The position numbers and the translations under genes are program-made. From positions 1-50,287 of the forward strand of contig CAYMOV010000010.1 of assembly GCA_964392085.1 (NCBI GenBank): DNA of 50,287 bases, in the 5' to 3' direction. Under the pieces are notes generated by a model, which ran no database searches, was not told the DNA's origin, and saw only the letters and a list, made by a program, of their open reading frames with translations. This DNA comes from CAYMOV01 sp964392085 (GTDB lineage: Bacteria; Oederibacteriota; Muellerivitia; Muellerivitales; Muellerivitaceae). Shown in pieces: positions 1 through 8,942 of the stretch (positions are counted from its first letter, which is position 1; the number at the start of each line of letters is the position of its first letter).

Positions 1-1
1 C

Positions 2-55
2 CCCGTGAAGGAAGGTATCCCATCCCTCCTGCCAGATCCTCCCAAGGGCCGTTGA
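2..55 (+). CDS. C-terminal end of an upstream gene (partial)
   Basis: An open frame entering from the left edge ends in TGA at 53-55 and would give a 17-residue, proline-rich C-terminus. The TTG start of the next gene at 52 overlaps this stop as TTGA, the same coupling seen at 10947 and 40300, which is the main reason to believe it. No function can be read from so short a piece. The frame of the next gene is also open to base 1, so it is possible that no gene ends here. Confidence 0.35.
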   Translation, partial: PVKEGIPSLLPDPPKGR

Positions 56-1905
56 ATCGCCGGACTTCCGGTCGCAGCCCGGAATCGACCGAAAGCCCCC
101 AACGACCCATTCCAAAAAGCCACCCATCCACTCAACCGAAGCGGCATTTCATCGCGAGTTGGCTCCTCTTGGCCTCGGCGCTCACCGCCTTTTGGGTCGG
201 GACCGGTCCGTTCGCCCCGGGCCTCCGAGGCAACCTCGACCCGATGACTTGGCGTCTCGCCTCAGGGTTGTCCTATGGCGCCTGGATCCTCCTGGAGATC
301 TGCTTCTTCCGGTTCGTGACCCGGGAGAATTGGCGGGACGGGCTTTTCCCGATCGCGGTTTCCCAGGCACCCTTCTGGGCAATGGCCCTTGGGCCAGGTT
401 GGTTGGATCTCACCCAATGGCCCCCCCCGCCCCAATACTATCTCCTCCGCCAAGCCCAAATGGTTTTCGGCCTCATTTGGATGGCCCACTTGTTCCTCTA
501 TATCGGTTGGACCGGTCGGCGGGCGGTTAAAACGAACCGCATGGGGATCCCGATCCTTTTCGGGTTCCTCTCGTTGTTCCTGTTCATCGGGGCGACCTGG
601 CATACCCTGGAATGCGCGCCCTCGGGGGACGAGCCGCATTATCTCCTCGTCATGGAAAGCCTGGTCCGGGACGGGGATTTGGACCTCGCCAATAATTACG
701 CCCGGGAAGATTGGCTGAAATTTTACGACCGGGGAACCCTCCAACCCCAACCCTCGGAATTCCTCACGCCGGATGGAAAACGATACGCCCTCCATCCCTT
801 GGGGCCCATCCTGGCCGCCTTGCCGGGATATTTCCTGGCGGGACGGGCGGGCGCTGCTTGGACGATGTCGGTCCTGGCTTCCCTGGCCGTCACCCTGACG
901 CTTTTGACCGGGGAAGCGGTCGGGTTTCGGCGCGCGACCCTTACCCGGATGGGTTGGGTCGCCCTCGGGTCCAGCCCCTTGATGCTTTTTTCCGGCTTGG
1001 TTTTCTCGGAGGTGCCGTCCGCGGCTTGCTTGGCGCTCGGGACTTGGGCGGGCATCCGTAAAAAATGGGTCCTGTCCGGCGGGGCGGCCGGGATCAGCCT
1101 GTGGATGCATGTGCGGAACGCCGCCGGGATCCTCCCCGTGGCCTTGTGCGTCCTTTGGGTCTTGGCGGCGGACGCCACCCACCGACGGGCGGCCTGGAAA
1201 TGGTCCCTGGCCGCGATCGGGCCGCTCCTGATTTTGTTCGCCTTCAACCGGTGTTTGTTTGGATCTTGGAACCTACAGGTCGTTCGGGAACAGGGACAAA
1301 CCCTCCAATTCACCCTCCGCCACTTGTTCACCATGGGATTGGCGCACTGGACCGACCAACAATCGGGTCTTTGGCCCCGCTTTCCCATCTTTCTATTGGC
1401 CTGGTACGGGTTGGGGAAAATGTTGAGGGCCCAGTGGACGGTGGTACGCCTGGCGGCTTGGTCGTCCCTCGTTTATTTCACGCTCCTTTGTTCTTTCTTC
1501 CACCTGGGGGGCCCCCCCGCGGCCCGTTATTTCGTCCCGATCACCCCCTGGCTCCTCCTAGCGTTGGGTTACACTTTCGAGGACCTGGGGGAATCCGGCG
1601 CCCTTTTCCGGGTCTCAACCGTCCTCATGGGCTTTGGGTTCGTGGTCAACGGCCTGCTCGCGGCCATCCCCTGGATGCGTTCGGACCCGACCGGTGAGGG
1701 TTGGATGTGGGTCCTGGCCCGGTACCTGACGGGATGGCCCATCCCCCAATGGCTTCCTTCCTTCCCGTTCGAGGGAGTGGTGACGGTCCAAACTTATGGC
1801 TTGGCCCTGGGATGGGTCGCGGCGGCCCTCGGGGCGGCGTGGGTTCTGTCCAACCGTCGGCCTCTCCCAAACGCGAAGGGGAATCCCCATGACCCCCAAC
1901 CCTAA
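52..1905 (+). CDS. Multi-membrane GT-C-like glycosyltransferase or polysaccharide membrane protein
   Basis: A 617-residue integral membrane protein with a basic, Pro/Ser-rich N-terminus of about 33 residues and roughly ten or more hydrophobic segments. After the fifth segment comes GDEPHYLL with acidic pair D193-E194, followed by a DGDLDLANNY block. An acidic pair in the first large outer loop is typical of GT-C enzymes that use polyprenyl-phosphate sugars (ArnT/PMT-like), so a sugar or polymer transfer role at the inner membrane is inferred. It is a paralogue of the protein at 3040-4785: both share the GDEPHYLL and HPLGP blocks and a C-terminal region with PWMR and LTGWP. The chosen start is TTG at 52 with AAGGG just upstream; the frame stays open to base 1, so a longer protein is possible. 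The gene overlaps the downstream GT4 gene by 17 bases. Confidence 0.7.
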   Translation: MNRRTSGRSPESTESPQRPIPKSHPSTQPKRHFIASWLLLASALTAFWVGTGPFAPGLRGNLDPMTWRLASGLSYGAWILLEICFFRFVTRENWRDGLFPIAVSQAPFWAMALGPGWLDLTQWPPPPQYYLLRQAQMVFGLIWMAHLFLYIGWTGRRAVKTNRMGIPILFGFLSLFLFIGATWHTLECAPSGDEPHYLLVMESLVRDGDLDLANNYAREDWLKFYDRGTLQPQPSEFLTPDGKRYALHPLGPILAALPGYFLAGRAGAAWTMSVLASLAVTLTLLTGEAVGFRRATLTRMGWVALGSSPLMLFSGLVFSEVPSAACLALGTWAGIRKKWVLSGGAAGISLWMHVRNAAGILPVALCVLWVLAADATHRRAAWKWSLAAIGPLLILFAFNRCLFGSWNLQVVREQGQTLQFTLRHLFTMGLAHWTDQQSGLWPRFPIFLLAWYGLGKMLRAQWTVVRLAAWSSLVYFTLLCSFFHLGGPPAARYFVPITPWLLLALGYTFEDLGESGALFRVSTVLMGFGFVVNGLLAAIPWMRSDPTGEGWMWVLARYLTGWPIPQWLPSFPFEGVVTVQTYGLALGWVAAALGAAWVLSNRRPLPNAKGNPHDPQP

Positions 1906-3043
1906 GACCGGACCCGCCCGGGTGCTTCGGATCGGGTTGGATGCCCGGCTGGCCTTCCGTCGGGGGGTGGGGACCTACGCCGCCCAGCTGGCTTTGGCCC
2001 TGGCGGAGCGGGAACGGGGCCTGGAACTCTTCCTCCTGTCCGCCCCTCCCGAGTTGAAGGAACTCCTCAAGGGTTCCAAGGCCCAATTTAGGGATCCGTC
2101 GCCCCGCCAACCGGCATTGTACGAGCAGACGGCCCTTCCGGCCCTGGCCCGCCGGGAGCGACTCGACCTTCTCCATTACACCGACAACACGGCCTCGGTC
2201 TTTTGGGAGACGCCCTACGTCCTGACGCTCCACGACACCATGATGACCCGGCCTCTTTCGGAAACCGTGGACCACCCCACGTTCCGGCAGAGGTTCTTGT
2301 TCCTTTACAAGCGTTGGGCCGCGCCCGAGTCCGCGCGGGGGGCCCGGATGGTCGTGACCATCTCTAAATTCTCGAAGGATTCCATCGTGAGGAAGTTCTC
2401 GGTGGATCCCGACCGCGTTCGGGTGGTGCCCGAGGGAGTGGAGGTGGAAGCCTACCGGCGGCCTGCCGGTTGGCCCAAACCCGGGGCGGGACCGGTACGC
2501 CTCTTGGCCCAGGGCGCCGTGGATCCTCGGAAGAACGTCCCCAACATCCTCCGGACAGCCCAAGTGTTGAAACGGGGCGGGATCTCCTTCCGCCTCCGGA
2601 TCATCGGGGCCCCCCGGGAGGAATTCGAGCGGGCGGGTTATGTGGCCCTGGCCCAGAAATGGGGCGTGGCGAACGAGGTCGAATGGGCTGGGTGGGTGGG
2701 GGCCGACCAATTGGCCCGCCAGTATTGGGACGCCGACCTGTTCTTTTATCCCTCCCTTTGGGAAGGGTTCGGCCTTCCCGTTTTGGAGGCCTTCGCCGCA
2801 GGAACGCCGGTGGTGACCTCCAACGGAAGCTCCCTGCCCGAAGTCGCGGGGGACGCGGCGTTGTTGGTGCGGCCGGACGACCCGGAGGCCATGGGCGCGG
2901 GGATCCTCGGGCTACTCAAGCGTCCCGCCCGGCTTCGAGCCCTTGCCGCCAAGGGAATCCGACGGGCCAAGTCCTTCACCTGGGAAGCCACGGCGGATTT
3001 GACGGCGGCCCTTTACCATGAGGCCGCGGAGGGGTTCCGATGA
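1889..3043 (+). CDS. GT4-family glycosyltransferase
   Basis: A 384-residue GT-B fold glycosyltransferase that probably adds a sugar from a nucleotide-sugar donor to a lipid-linked or surface glycan in the cytoplasm. The N-terminal half begins with IGLDARLAFRRGVGTYA, the usual acceptor-side glycine loop. The C-terminal donor domain has a GAVDPRKN segment, the EX7E-type motif EGFGLPVLEAFAAGTPVV beginning at E292, and SSLPEVAGDAALLV. ATG at 1889 is preferred because GAAGGGGA lies just upstream and the protein then starts at the conserved strand; an in-frame start further upstream would lie wholly inside the previous gene. The 17-base overlap with the gene before and the ATGA overlap with the gene after indicate one operon. 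Confidence 0.9.
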   Translation: MTPNPKTGPARVLRIGLDARLAFRRGVGTYAAQLALALAERERGLELFLLSAPPELKELLKGSKAQFRDPSPRQPALYEQTALPALARRERLDLLHYTDNTASVFWETPYVLTLHDTMMTRPLSETVDHPTFRQRFLFLYKRWAAPESARGARMVVTISKFSKDSIVRKFSVDPDRVRVVPEGVEVEAYRRPAGWPKPGAGPVRLLAQGAVDPRKNVPNILRTAQVLKRGGISFRLRIIGAPREEFERAGYVALAQKWGVANEVEWAGWVGADQLARQYWDADLFFYPSLWEGFGLPVLEAFAAGTPVVTSNGSSLPEVAGDAALLVRPDDPEAMGAGILGLLKRPARLRALAAKGIRRAKSFTWEATADLTAALYHEAAEGFR

Positions 3044-4785
3044 TACCCCGTTGGGATTGGGTGACGGCGATCCGCTTCGCGTGGGTGACCCTTTGGGTCC
3101 AGCTGTTCGGGGGACCTTGGGTCGGGCTTCTGGCCCCGATCGGGGCGCGGTCCTCGGGGGTATTCGGCCTGGCCCTGGAAATCCTTTGGGTCCTTTTCCT
3201 CACGACTTTTGACTCGGCCTTGACCGGTGGGGAAGTCGGGGCCTCCCTGCGACGGGTCAGTTGGAGCGTCCTCCCGTTTCTCCTCCTGGGCCTGGGTTGG
3301 AATTGGATCCCCCTGGGATCCTATCCGGTCCAGGATTTTCCACTCCGCAAGGCCGAGATCGCCTGGGGCATCCTTTGGGTCGGCCACTTGGCTTGGTTCA
3401 CCCTCCTGGCGGTCCGAACAGCTTTAGGGTCCAAGGGCCGGAAGGTTTGGGCGGTCTTCGGGGCGGCGGGTCTCCTGTTCTTCACGGGAACGTCATTGCA
3501 AACCCTACGCTGTGACCTGACGGGGGATGAGCCACATTATCTCCTGATGGCCCACAGTCTCTGGGTCGACGGGGACCTGGAGCTTTCCAACAACTACCGC
3601 CAAAACGACGCCCGGGCTTTCTATGCGCGGGGGACCTTGGAACCCCAAGGGAACGAGCATGTCTTGGCCGATGGGCGTCGTTACAGCCACCACCCGCTCG
3701 GCCCGGTCCTGGTTTTCCTCCCGGGTTTCATCCTGGCGGGCCGGTTGGGCGCGTCCCTGACCCTGGTGGCGGTGACCTGCGGAACCCTGGCGGGGTTGCT
3801 CGCCTGGTTGGGGGCCCTGGGCTTCAAGCCGTTGGTCGTGGAACAAGTGGGGTGGATCGCCCTTTTCGCCAGCCCCTTCCTTCTTTATGAGGGTCTCCTT
3901 TTTCCTGAAATGTTGACTGCGGGGGCCTTGGTGGCCCTGGGTTGGGCCTTGAAAGAAAAAAAGGCCTACAGCGCCGGCCTGGTCCTGGGGATCCTGTTAT
4001 GGATCCACAACCGCAACGTGCTATTGGTGATCCCGGCCTTGGGGTTGTTGGGATGGGCCGGCACCCGTGCGACACTTTCCGGGAGGGAAGCGCGGCGGAT
4101 CCTTGGGGGACTCCTGACCCTGGCCCTGCCCTTGGCCTGGACCTTCCATGAACTTTATGGGGTTTGGACGCCTTTGGGGGCGCATCACGAGGGGATGGGA
4201 AGCTTGTTCCCATTCGACCGGTTTGGGGTCAACTTTCCGGGTTTGCTGACCGACCAGGAAGCGGGCCTTTGGTCTTATTTCCCGATCCTGGCGCTGGTTC
4301 CCGCCGGGTGGGTCCTTGGGTGGAAGCGCGGATCGGGGTTGTGGCGTTCGGCGTCGATCGTCCTGTTGGTTTATTATGGCTCCATGAGTTTCTACGAGAA
4401 CCTGGGGCTCCAGCCCGCGGCCCGTTTTTTGGCACCCCTGACGCCCCTCTTGTTGGCCGTCCTGGCGCCGGCCCTGGAGGCACTGGAAAAATCCAAGAAA
4501 CCTTGGCGCGTCACGGCCATGGGGTTGTTCGGGATTTCCGCGGGTCTCAACCTATCCTTGGCGGCCCTCCCCTGGATGCGCTACAACCCCCTGAAAGGTT
4601 CGTCTTGGGTCCTCCAATTGGGACAGGATCTCACGGGCTGGCCCTTGCCCCAAGGGGCGCCTTCGTTCCACGCGCTCCCGATTGAAACGAGATCTTACCT
4701 CCTCGGTTGGGGCGCTTTGGTGGCCGTCGCTCTCCTGACGGCTTGGTTCGTCCGGGATTCGCGCCGGCGAAAGGCGCCCCGATGA
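3040..4785 (+). CDS. Multi-membrane GT-C-like protein, paralogue of the gene at 52
   Basis: A 581-residue polytopic membrane protein with about ten to twelve hydrophobic segments. It carries GDEPHYLL with D163-E164, then GDLELSNNY, a RGTLEPQ block and YSHHPLGPVL. The same ordered blocks are in the protein at 52-1905, so the two arose by duplication. The family is not one I can name; the GT-C-like acidic pair and the flanking GT4 genes suggest transfer of a lipid-linked sugar on the outer face of the inner membrane. The start overlaps the previous stop as ATGA, and its own stop overlaps the next start in the same way. Confidence 0.7.
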   Translation: MIPRWDWVTAIRFAWVTLWVQLFGGPWVGLLAPIGARSSGVFGLALEILWVLFLTTFDSALTGGEVGASLRRVSWSVLPFLLLGLGWNWIPLGSYPVQDFPLRKAEIAWGILWVGHLAWFTLLAVRTALGSKGRKVWAVFGAAGLLFFTGTSLQTLRCDLTGDEPHYLLMAHSLWVDGDLELSNNYRQNDARAFYARGTLEPQGNEHVLADGRRYSHHPLGPVLVFLPGFILAGRLGASLTLVAVTCGTLAGLLAWLGALGFKPLVVEQVGWIALFASPFLLYEGLLFPEMLTAGALVALGWALKEKKAYSAGLVLGILLWIHNRNVLLVIPALGLLGWAGTRATLSGREARRILGGLLTLALPLAWTFHELYGVWTPLGAHHEGMGSLFPFDRFGVNFPGLLTDQEAGLWSYFPILALVPAGWVLGWKRGSGLWRSASIVLLVYYGSMSFYENLGLQPAARFLAPLTPLLLAVLAPALEALEKSKKPWRVTAMGLFGISAGLNLSLAALPWMRYNPLKGSSWVLQLGQDLTGWPLPQGAPSFHALPIETRSYLLGWGALVAVALLTAWFVRDSRRRKAPR

Positions 4786-6053
4786 AGATCCTGGTCCTCG
4801 CGGCCCTCGTGCCCTATCCCCCCCACGATGGGGATAAGTTGAGGCTTTTCCATTTCCTGGACCAGTTCCGGCGCCAGGGACACCAGGTCGACCTGTTCTG
4901 CCTGACCCGAGTGAAGAAGGATTTCCGGCAAGCCCAAGCCCTCCGGCCCTGGGTCCGTAAACTCCACTTGGAGAGCCTGTCCGATTTCGAGCTGGCCCTG
5001 AACTTGGCGGGTGGAACTTTCGTGGGCCAGTCCTGGAACGTCGCGGCCTTCCACTCCCCGAAGTTCCGGGAAGCCTTGGCCGCCCATGCCACGACCCGGG
5101 AGGGCGCCGGGACCGGCGCGGTGATGGCCCACCGGCTCCGGATGGCACCCTACGCGGACCATTTCCTTCGGGAACGCGCGAAGGCGCATCCCGGCGAGGC
5201 CCGGCCGGCCTACTTCCTCGACTTGACCGATAGCCTGTCGGGTTACTCGAGGCAAGCCTCCGCTTGCCCCGGTTTTCCCAGGTTAAAAAAATGGGCCGCC
5301 CATTGGGACGCCTATGCCCTTGAGGCGGAAGAACGCGATGGGGCCCGGAAAGCGGATCAGACCTGGGTGGTGGCGGAATCCGAAATGGGGGAGATGGTGG
5401 CCCTGGGGGCGGATCCGTCCAGGGTTCGGGTGATCCCCAATGGGGTGGAACGGTCCAAGGGACCCGGGCGTTTTTCCCGTCCGGACCTTGCGCCTCCCGG
5501 CGCGCCTCTGGTTGTTTTCGCGGGTAACCTCGGTTACGCGCCCAACGAGGACGCCGTCCGGCACTTCGCCCGGAACCTTTGGCCCACCATCCACCAAGCC
5601 GTTCCAGAGGCTGTCTTCGCCGCGGTGGGGGGGTGGCCCCGTTCGGGCCTTCGGGCACTCGATAATGGGATGGACCTGCGGATCCGTGGGTATGTCCCCA
5701 TCTTGGAACCGTACCTCCGTCACGCGACCCTTTCCGTGGCCCCCTTAAGGGTGGCCGCGGGGTTCCAAAACAAGGTCGCCCTTTCGCTGGCCGCCGGCGT
5801 TCCAGTGGTGGCCACCCCCTTGGCCTTGCGGGGATTGCCGAAGGGGAATTGGGGCGGCGTCTTGGCCCGGGAAGCTGACGGTTCCTTTTCGGAAGCCGTG
5901 ATCGGTCTTTTGAAACGGCCTGCCCGAGTCCAAGCATTGGCCAGGAAAACCGGGACGGTTTGGGTCCGGCGATTCGGTTGGGACCAAGTGGGACGCCAAA
6001 TCCAAGTGGCCTTACGACAGGCGGCCGCGGCCCAAAAAGTCGTTCGGCGGTAA
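4782..6053 (+). CDS. Glycosyltransferase, resembling the exosortase-locus sugar transferase group
   Basis: A 423-residue GT4-like protein. The N-terminus MKILVLAALVPYPPHDGDKL and the following FHFLDQFRRQGHQVDLFC resemble the group of sugar transferases found in exosortase/PEP-CTERM polysaccharide loci (Stp1-type). The middle has VIPNGVE and VVFAGNLGYAPNEDA. The donor-site segment reads GFQNKVALSLAAGVPVVAT (residues about 327-345), where relatives usually have a Glu in KVLEAMA; here that place is Leu334, so the usual second acidic residue is missing. ATG at 4782 overlaps the previous stop as ATGA. It is the last gene before a 119-base gap and the amidotransferase. Confidence 0.8.
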   Translation: MKILVLAALVPYPPHDGDKLRLFHFLDQFRRQGHQVDLFCLTRVKKDFRQAQALRPWVRKLHLESLSDFELALNLAGGTFVGQSWNVAAFHSPKFREALAAHATTREGAGTGAVMAHRLRMAPYADHFLRERAKAHPGEARPAYFLDLTDSLSGYSRQASACPGFPRLKKWAAHWDAYALEAEERDGARKADQTWVVAESEMGEMVALGADPSRVRVIPNGVERSKGPGRFSRPDLAPPGAPLVVFAGNLGYAPNEDAVRHFARNLWPTIHQAVPEAVFAAVGGWPRSGLRALDNGMDLRIRGYVPILEPYLRHATLSVAPLRVAAGFQNKVALSLAAGVPVVATPLALRGLPKGNWGGVLAREADGSFSEAVIGLLKRPARVQALARKTGTVWVRRFGWDQVGRQIQVALRQAAAAQKVVRR

Positions 6054-6172
6054 CCGGATGACCGTGGTAAAAAGGTTGGCGCGGCTATTCCATTGATTTT
6101 TGAACCGAGGAATATCGGCCAGGGCCGGGCTTAGGAATTCGGGTAGGCAATCCAGTCGAAATAAGGGCTCCC

Positions 6173-8065
6173 ATGTGCGGCATCGCGGGGTTCATCCAAA
6201 TCAAGGCGGGGAAGGGCCTGACCGGCTCGGACCTGCGGGCCATGACCGGCGCGATCCGTCACCGAGGTCCCGACGAGGACGGCTATTACGAGAAGGCCCC
6301 CGTGGGCCTGGGCATGCGCCGCCTTTCCATCGTGGACGTGGCGGGCGGGTCCCAACCCATCGCCAACGAACGGGGCACCGTTTGGACGGTCTTCAACGGC
6401 GAGATCTACAACCATTTAGAGATCCGCCGGGAGCTGGAGGAGGCAGGCCACCATTTCCGGACGAAATCGGACACCGAGGTCCTGGTCCACGGTTACGAGG
6501 AATGGGGCGACTCATTCCTGGGGCGGCTCCGGGGCATGTTCGCCTTCGCGCTTTGGGATGAGACCTACCGCAAGCTGCTGGTGGTTCGCGACCCCTTCGG
6601 CATCAAGCCGCTTTATTACGCCACCCACGCGGGATGCCTGTTGTTCGGAAGTGAGATCAAGGCGCTCCTGGCGGCCAAGGGTTTTCCCCGAACGGTGGAC
6701 CGGCGTTCCCTCCTGGCGCTTCTCACCCTCCAATACATCCCGGCGCCTGACACCCCCTTCAAGGGAGTGCGGAAACTCCCGCCCGGCCATGTCCTCACCT
6801 GCCAAGCCGGGAAGGTCACGGTTCGACCCTATGGGAGCCTTCCGGGCGGGCTGGAGGCCGGACCTCCCCCCTACGGCCCCGAAAGCGAATGGGTGGATGC
6901 CCTGTCCCTCCGGCTTTTCGCCTCCGTCAAGGAACAGCTCATGTCGGACGTCCCCTTGGGGGCCTTCCTGTCCGGAGGGGTGGATTCCTCCCTCATCGTG
7001 GCGTCGGTGGTCCACCAAACCCACAAGGCGATTCGGACCTATTCGGTGGGATTTCCCGGGGGCAAGGACTTCAACGAATTGTCCTACGCCCGGAAGGTGG
7101 CCCAACAGCTCCAATGTCCCCACCGGGAAATGACGGTGGAACCCGGCATGTTGCCGGAACTCATGCCCAAGTTGGCCCGTTTCCTGGATGACCCGGTGGT
7201 GGACCCAGCGGTGATCCCCACTTTCCTGGTTTCACTTTTCGCGCGGCAGGAAGTCAAGGTGGTCCTCTCGGGGGAGGGCGCCGACGAGCTGTTTGGGGGT
7301 TACCGCCGTTATGCCTACGACCGGAACCTCGGAGGGGCGGCCCGGAGCCTTCCGGGTTGGTTCCGGAACCGGGTGATGCCCTTCCTCTTACGGGGCCGCA
7401 AAGAGCGCGTTCGGCAAGCATGGGACGCCCTGGCGGAGCAGGATCTCCTGAAACGCCACTTGACTTGGGCGCGCCTCTCCACAGATGAGACGCTTCGATC
7501 CATCCTGGGCCCCAAGTTGGAATTTGAGGCGGAAGGACTGAAGGTGGAGGAATCCTTCGCCAAGGTCCTGGAGGAGGCCCGAAACCGCCCAGGGGGGGAC
7601 CTGAACCGGATGTTGTACTTGGACCTCAAGACCTGGCTTCCGGAGGACCTGCTGAACAAGGTGGATCGGATGAGCATGGCGGCTTCCCTGGAAGCCCGGG
7701 TGCCCTACTTGGATCCCCGGGTGGTGGAGTTCGCTTTCCAAATCCCCGAAAACCTGAAGGTGAAGGGCGGGGTGGGGAAATACCTCTTAAAAGAAGTGGC
7801 CCGCAAGTACCTTCCCACGGAGATTGTGGACCGTCCGAAACAAGGGTTCGCGGTCCCCTTGGCCCCATGGTTTAGAAAAGAGCTCAAGCCCCTCCTGAGG
7901 GACACCCTTTCGGTGGAACGTTTAAGGCGAAGGGGCCTCTTTGATCCAGAAGCGGTTCAAGGGTTGATTGGGGAACACCTTGGCGGTCGGGAAGACCACC
8001 ATCTCCTTTTATTTGGGCTTCTGATGCTGGAATGGTGGCACCAGGAGTTCATCGATGCGAGTTAG
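6173..8065 (+). CDS. asnB: Asparagine synthase-type glutamine amidotransferase
   Basis: A 630-residue class II glutamine amidotransferase. Cys2 after the initiator Met is the glutaminase nucleophile, followed by IRHRGPDEDG, GMRRLSIVD and FNGEIYNH. The synthetase domain has the pyrophosphate loop SGGVDSS at about residues 265-275 and later GEGADELFGGYRRY. It should form an amide from glutamine and ATP. The size and position beside an Stp1-like glycosyltransferase match the exosortase A-system amidotransferase as well as true AsnB, so the substrate may be a polysaccharide sugar acid or lipid rather than aspartate (inference). AAGGG at 6163 lies five bases before the ATG. A 119-base gap precedes the gene, in which I see no convincing promoter. 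Confidence 0.9.
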   Translation: MCGIAGFIQIKAGKGLTGSDLRAMTGAIRHRGPDEDGYYEKAPVGLGMRRLSIVDVAGGSQPIANERGTVWTVFNGEIYNHLEIRRELEEAGHHFRTKSDTEVLVHGYEEWGDSFLGRLRGMFAFALWDETYRKLLVVRDPFGIKPLYYATHAGCLLFGSEIKALLAAKGFPRTVDRRSLLALLTLQYIPAPDTPFKGVRKLPPGHVLTCQAGKVTVRPYGSLPGGLEAGPPPYGPESEWVDALSLRLFASVKEQLMSDVPLGAFLSGGVDSSLIVASVVHQTHKAIRTYSVGFPGGKDFNELSYARKVAQQLQCPHREMTVEPGMLPELMPKLARFLDDPVVDPAVIPTFLVSLFARQEVKVVLSGEGADELFGGYRRYAYDRNLGGAARSLPGWFRNRVMPFLLRGRKERVRQAWDALAEQDLLKRHLTWARLSTDETLRSILGPKLEFEAEGLKVEESFAKVLEEARNRPGGDLNRMLYLDLKTWLPEDLLNKVDRMSMAASLEARVPYLDPRVVEFAFQIPENLKVKGGVGKYLLKEVARKYLPTEIVDRPKQGFAVPLAPWFRKELKPLLRDTLSVERLRRRGLFDPEAVQGLIGEHLGGREDHHLLLFGLLMLEWWHQEFIDAS

Positions 8066-8136
8066 GCCCTAGAATAAATCGTCGAATTCAAAGGGTTATT
8101 GATGGTTTAAGGCGAAACCTAAAAAACCCTGGTCGA

Positions 8137-8167
8137 GTTTTAAGGCCCCCATGAAAGCCTTTAAAAC
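8137..8167 (+). repeat. Inverted repeat downstream of asnB
   Basis: GTTTTAAGGC at 8137-8146 pairs with GCCTTTAAAAC at 8157-8167 with one bulged base and a ten-base loop. It sits 70 bases after the asnB stop and could be a weak terminator or transcript end, but no T-run follows on either strand. The rest of the 8066-8235 stretch is AT-rich and shows nothing else I can support. Confidence 0.35.
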
Positions 8168-8235
8168 GAGGGATATTAATATGATCCCTGTTTGGAAATC
8201 TGAGAAACGCCCAATTTTATAGGGGTTATCACAGT

Positions 8236-8265
8236 TTGACAGTCTAAAACTCCCCCCGGTACAAT
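8236..8265 (+). promoter_or_regulatory. Sigma-70-type promoter for the efp operon
   Basis: TTGACA at 8236-8241 and TACAAT at 8260-8265 are separated by 18 bases, nearly perfect housekeeping elements. Transcription would start near 8272, leaving a leader of about 77 bases before efp. The same pair of hexamers with the same spacing precedes pilA at 22754-22783. Confidence 0.8.
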
Positions 8266-8348
8266 ACGCGACTCTTGCGCCCGAATTCCCGGAAGCGTCT
8301 TGGGATGGGCTTAACAAAAAACTAGACAAATTTGGAGCTTTTGATCCC

Positions 8349-8912
8349 ATGATTACGGCCATCGACCTACGTGTGGGCAGACTTGCCGAGATCGACGGAA
8401 AACTCTACCGTTGCACCTTTTACCAAGGGGTGAAGCCCGCCAAGGGCGGGGGTTTCGTCCGTCTCAAGTTCAAGGAAGTGGAAACCGGGAACCAGATCGA
8501 GCGTTGCCTGGATACCGAGGAGAAGGTCGCCGAACCCGATGTGGAGGACAAGGAGATGCAGTTCCTCTACAAACAGGGGGAGAACTTTGTGTTCATGGAT
8601 TTGGCCAGCTATGAGCAATATGAATTGACCCCGAACGAGGTGGGGGACGCCTGGCAGTTCATGCGGGATGAGATGAAAGTGGACATGCTCTTTTACAAGG
8701 GCCGTCCCGCTTCCATTGAATTGCCGATCAACGTGGAATTGAAGGTCAAGTACAGCGAACAGTGGGTCAAGGGGGATACGGCGACCGGTTCCATGAAACC
8801 CGCCACCCTCGAAACCGGGGCCCAGGTCCTGGTGCCGCTTTTCATCAAGGAAGGTGAGACGATCCGGATCGATACCCGGACCGGTGAGTACAAGGACCGC
8901 GTCAACAAATAG
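8349..8912 (+). CDS. efp: Translation elongation factor P
   Basis: A 187-residue EF-P, the tRNA-like factor that rescues ribosomes stalled at polyproline. The KOW-like N-terminal domain contains the loop VKPAKGGGFVR, whose Lys32 lines up with the modified Lys34 of E. coli EF-P. Two OB domains follow, with the C-terminal motif IRIDTRTGEYKDRV. GGAG near 8332 and the promoter at 8236 fit the ATG at 8349. The length is normal. No lysine-modification gene (epmA, epmB or a rhamnosyltransferase) is in the window. The gene opens an operon that runs through accB, accC and downstream genes. Confidence 0.96.
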   Translation: MITAIDLRVGRLAEIDGKLYRCTFYQGVKPAKGGGFVRLKFKEVETGNQIERCLDTEEKVAEPDVEDKEMQFLYKQGENFVFMDLASYEQYELTPNEVGDAWQFMRDEMKVDMLFYKGRPASIELPINVELKVKYSEQWVKGDTATGSMKPATLETGAQVLVPLFIKEGETIRIDTRTGEYKDRVNK

Positions 8913-8942
8913 ACGCTGGAACCCCCACGGGAGAGACCACGA

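Noticed and set aside
1646..2710. Minus-strand open frame of about 350 codons across the first two glycosyltransferase genes
   Set aside because: Low-complexity Pro/Gly/Arg product spanning two well-supported + strand genes with clear motifs.
4552..5937. Minus-strand open frame of about 460 codons opposite the GT4 gene
   Set aside because: The product is rich in Arg, Pro and Gly with no recognisable domain; it is a by-product of the GC-rich third codon positions of the real gene.
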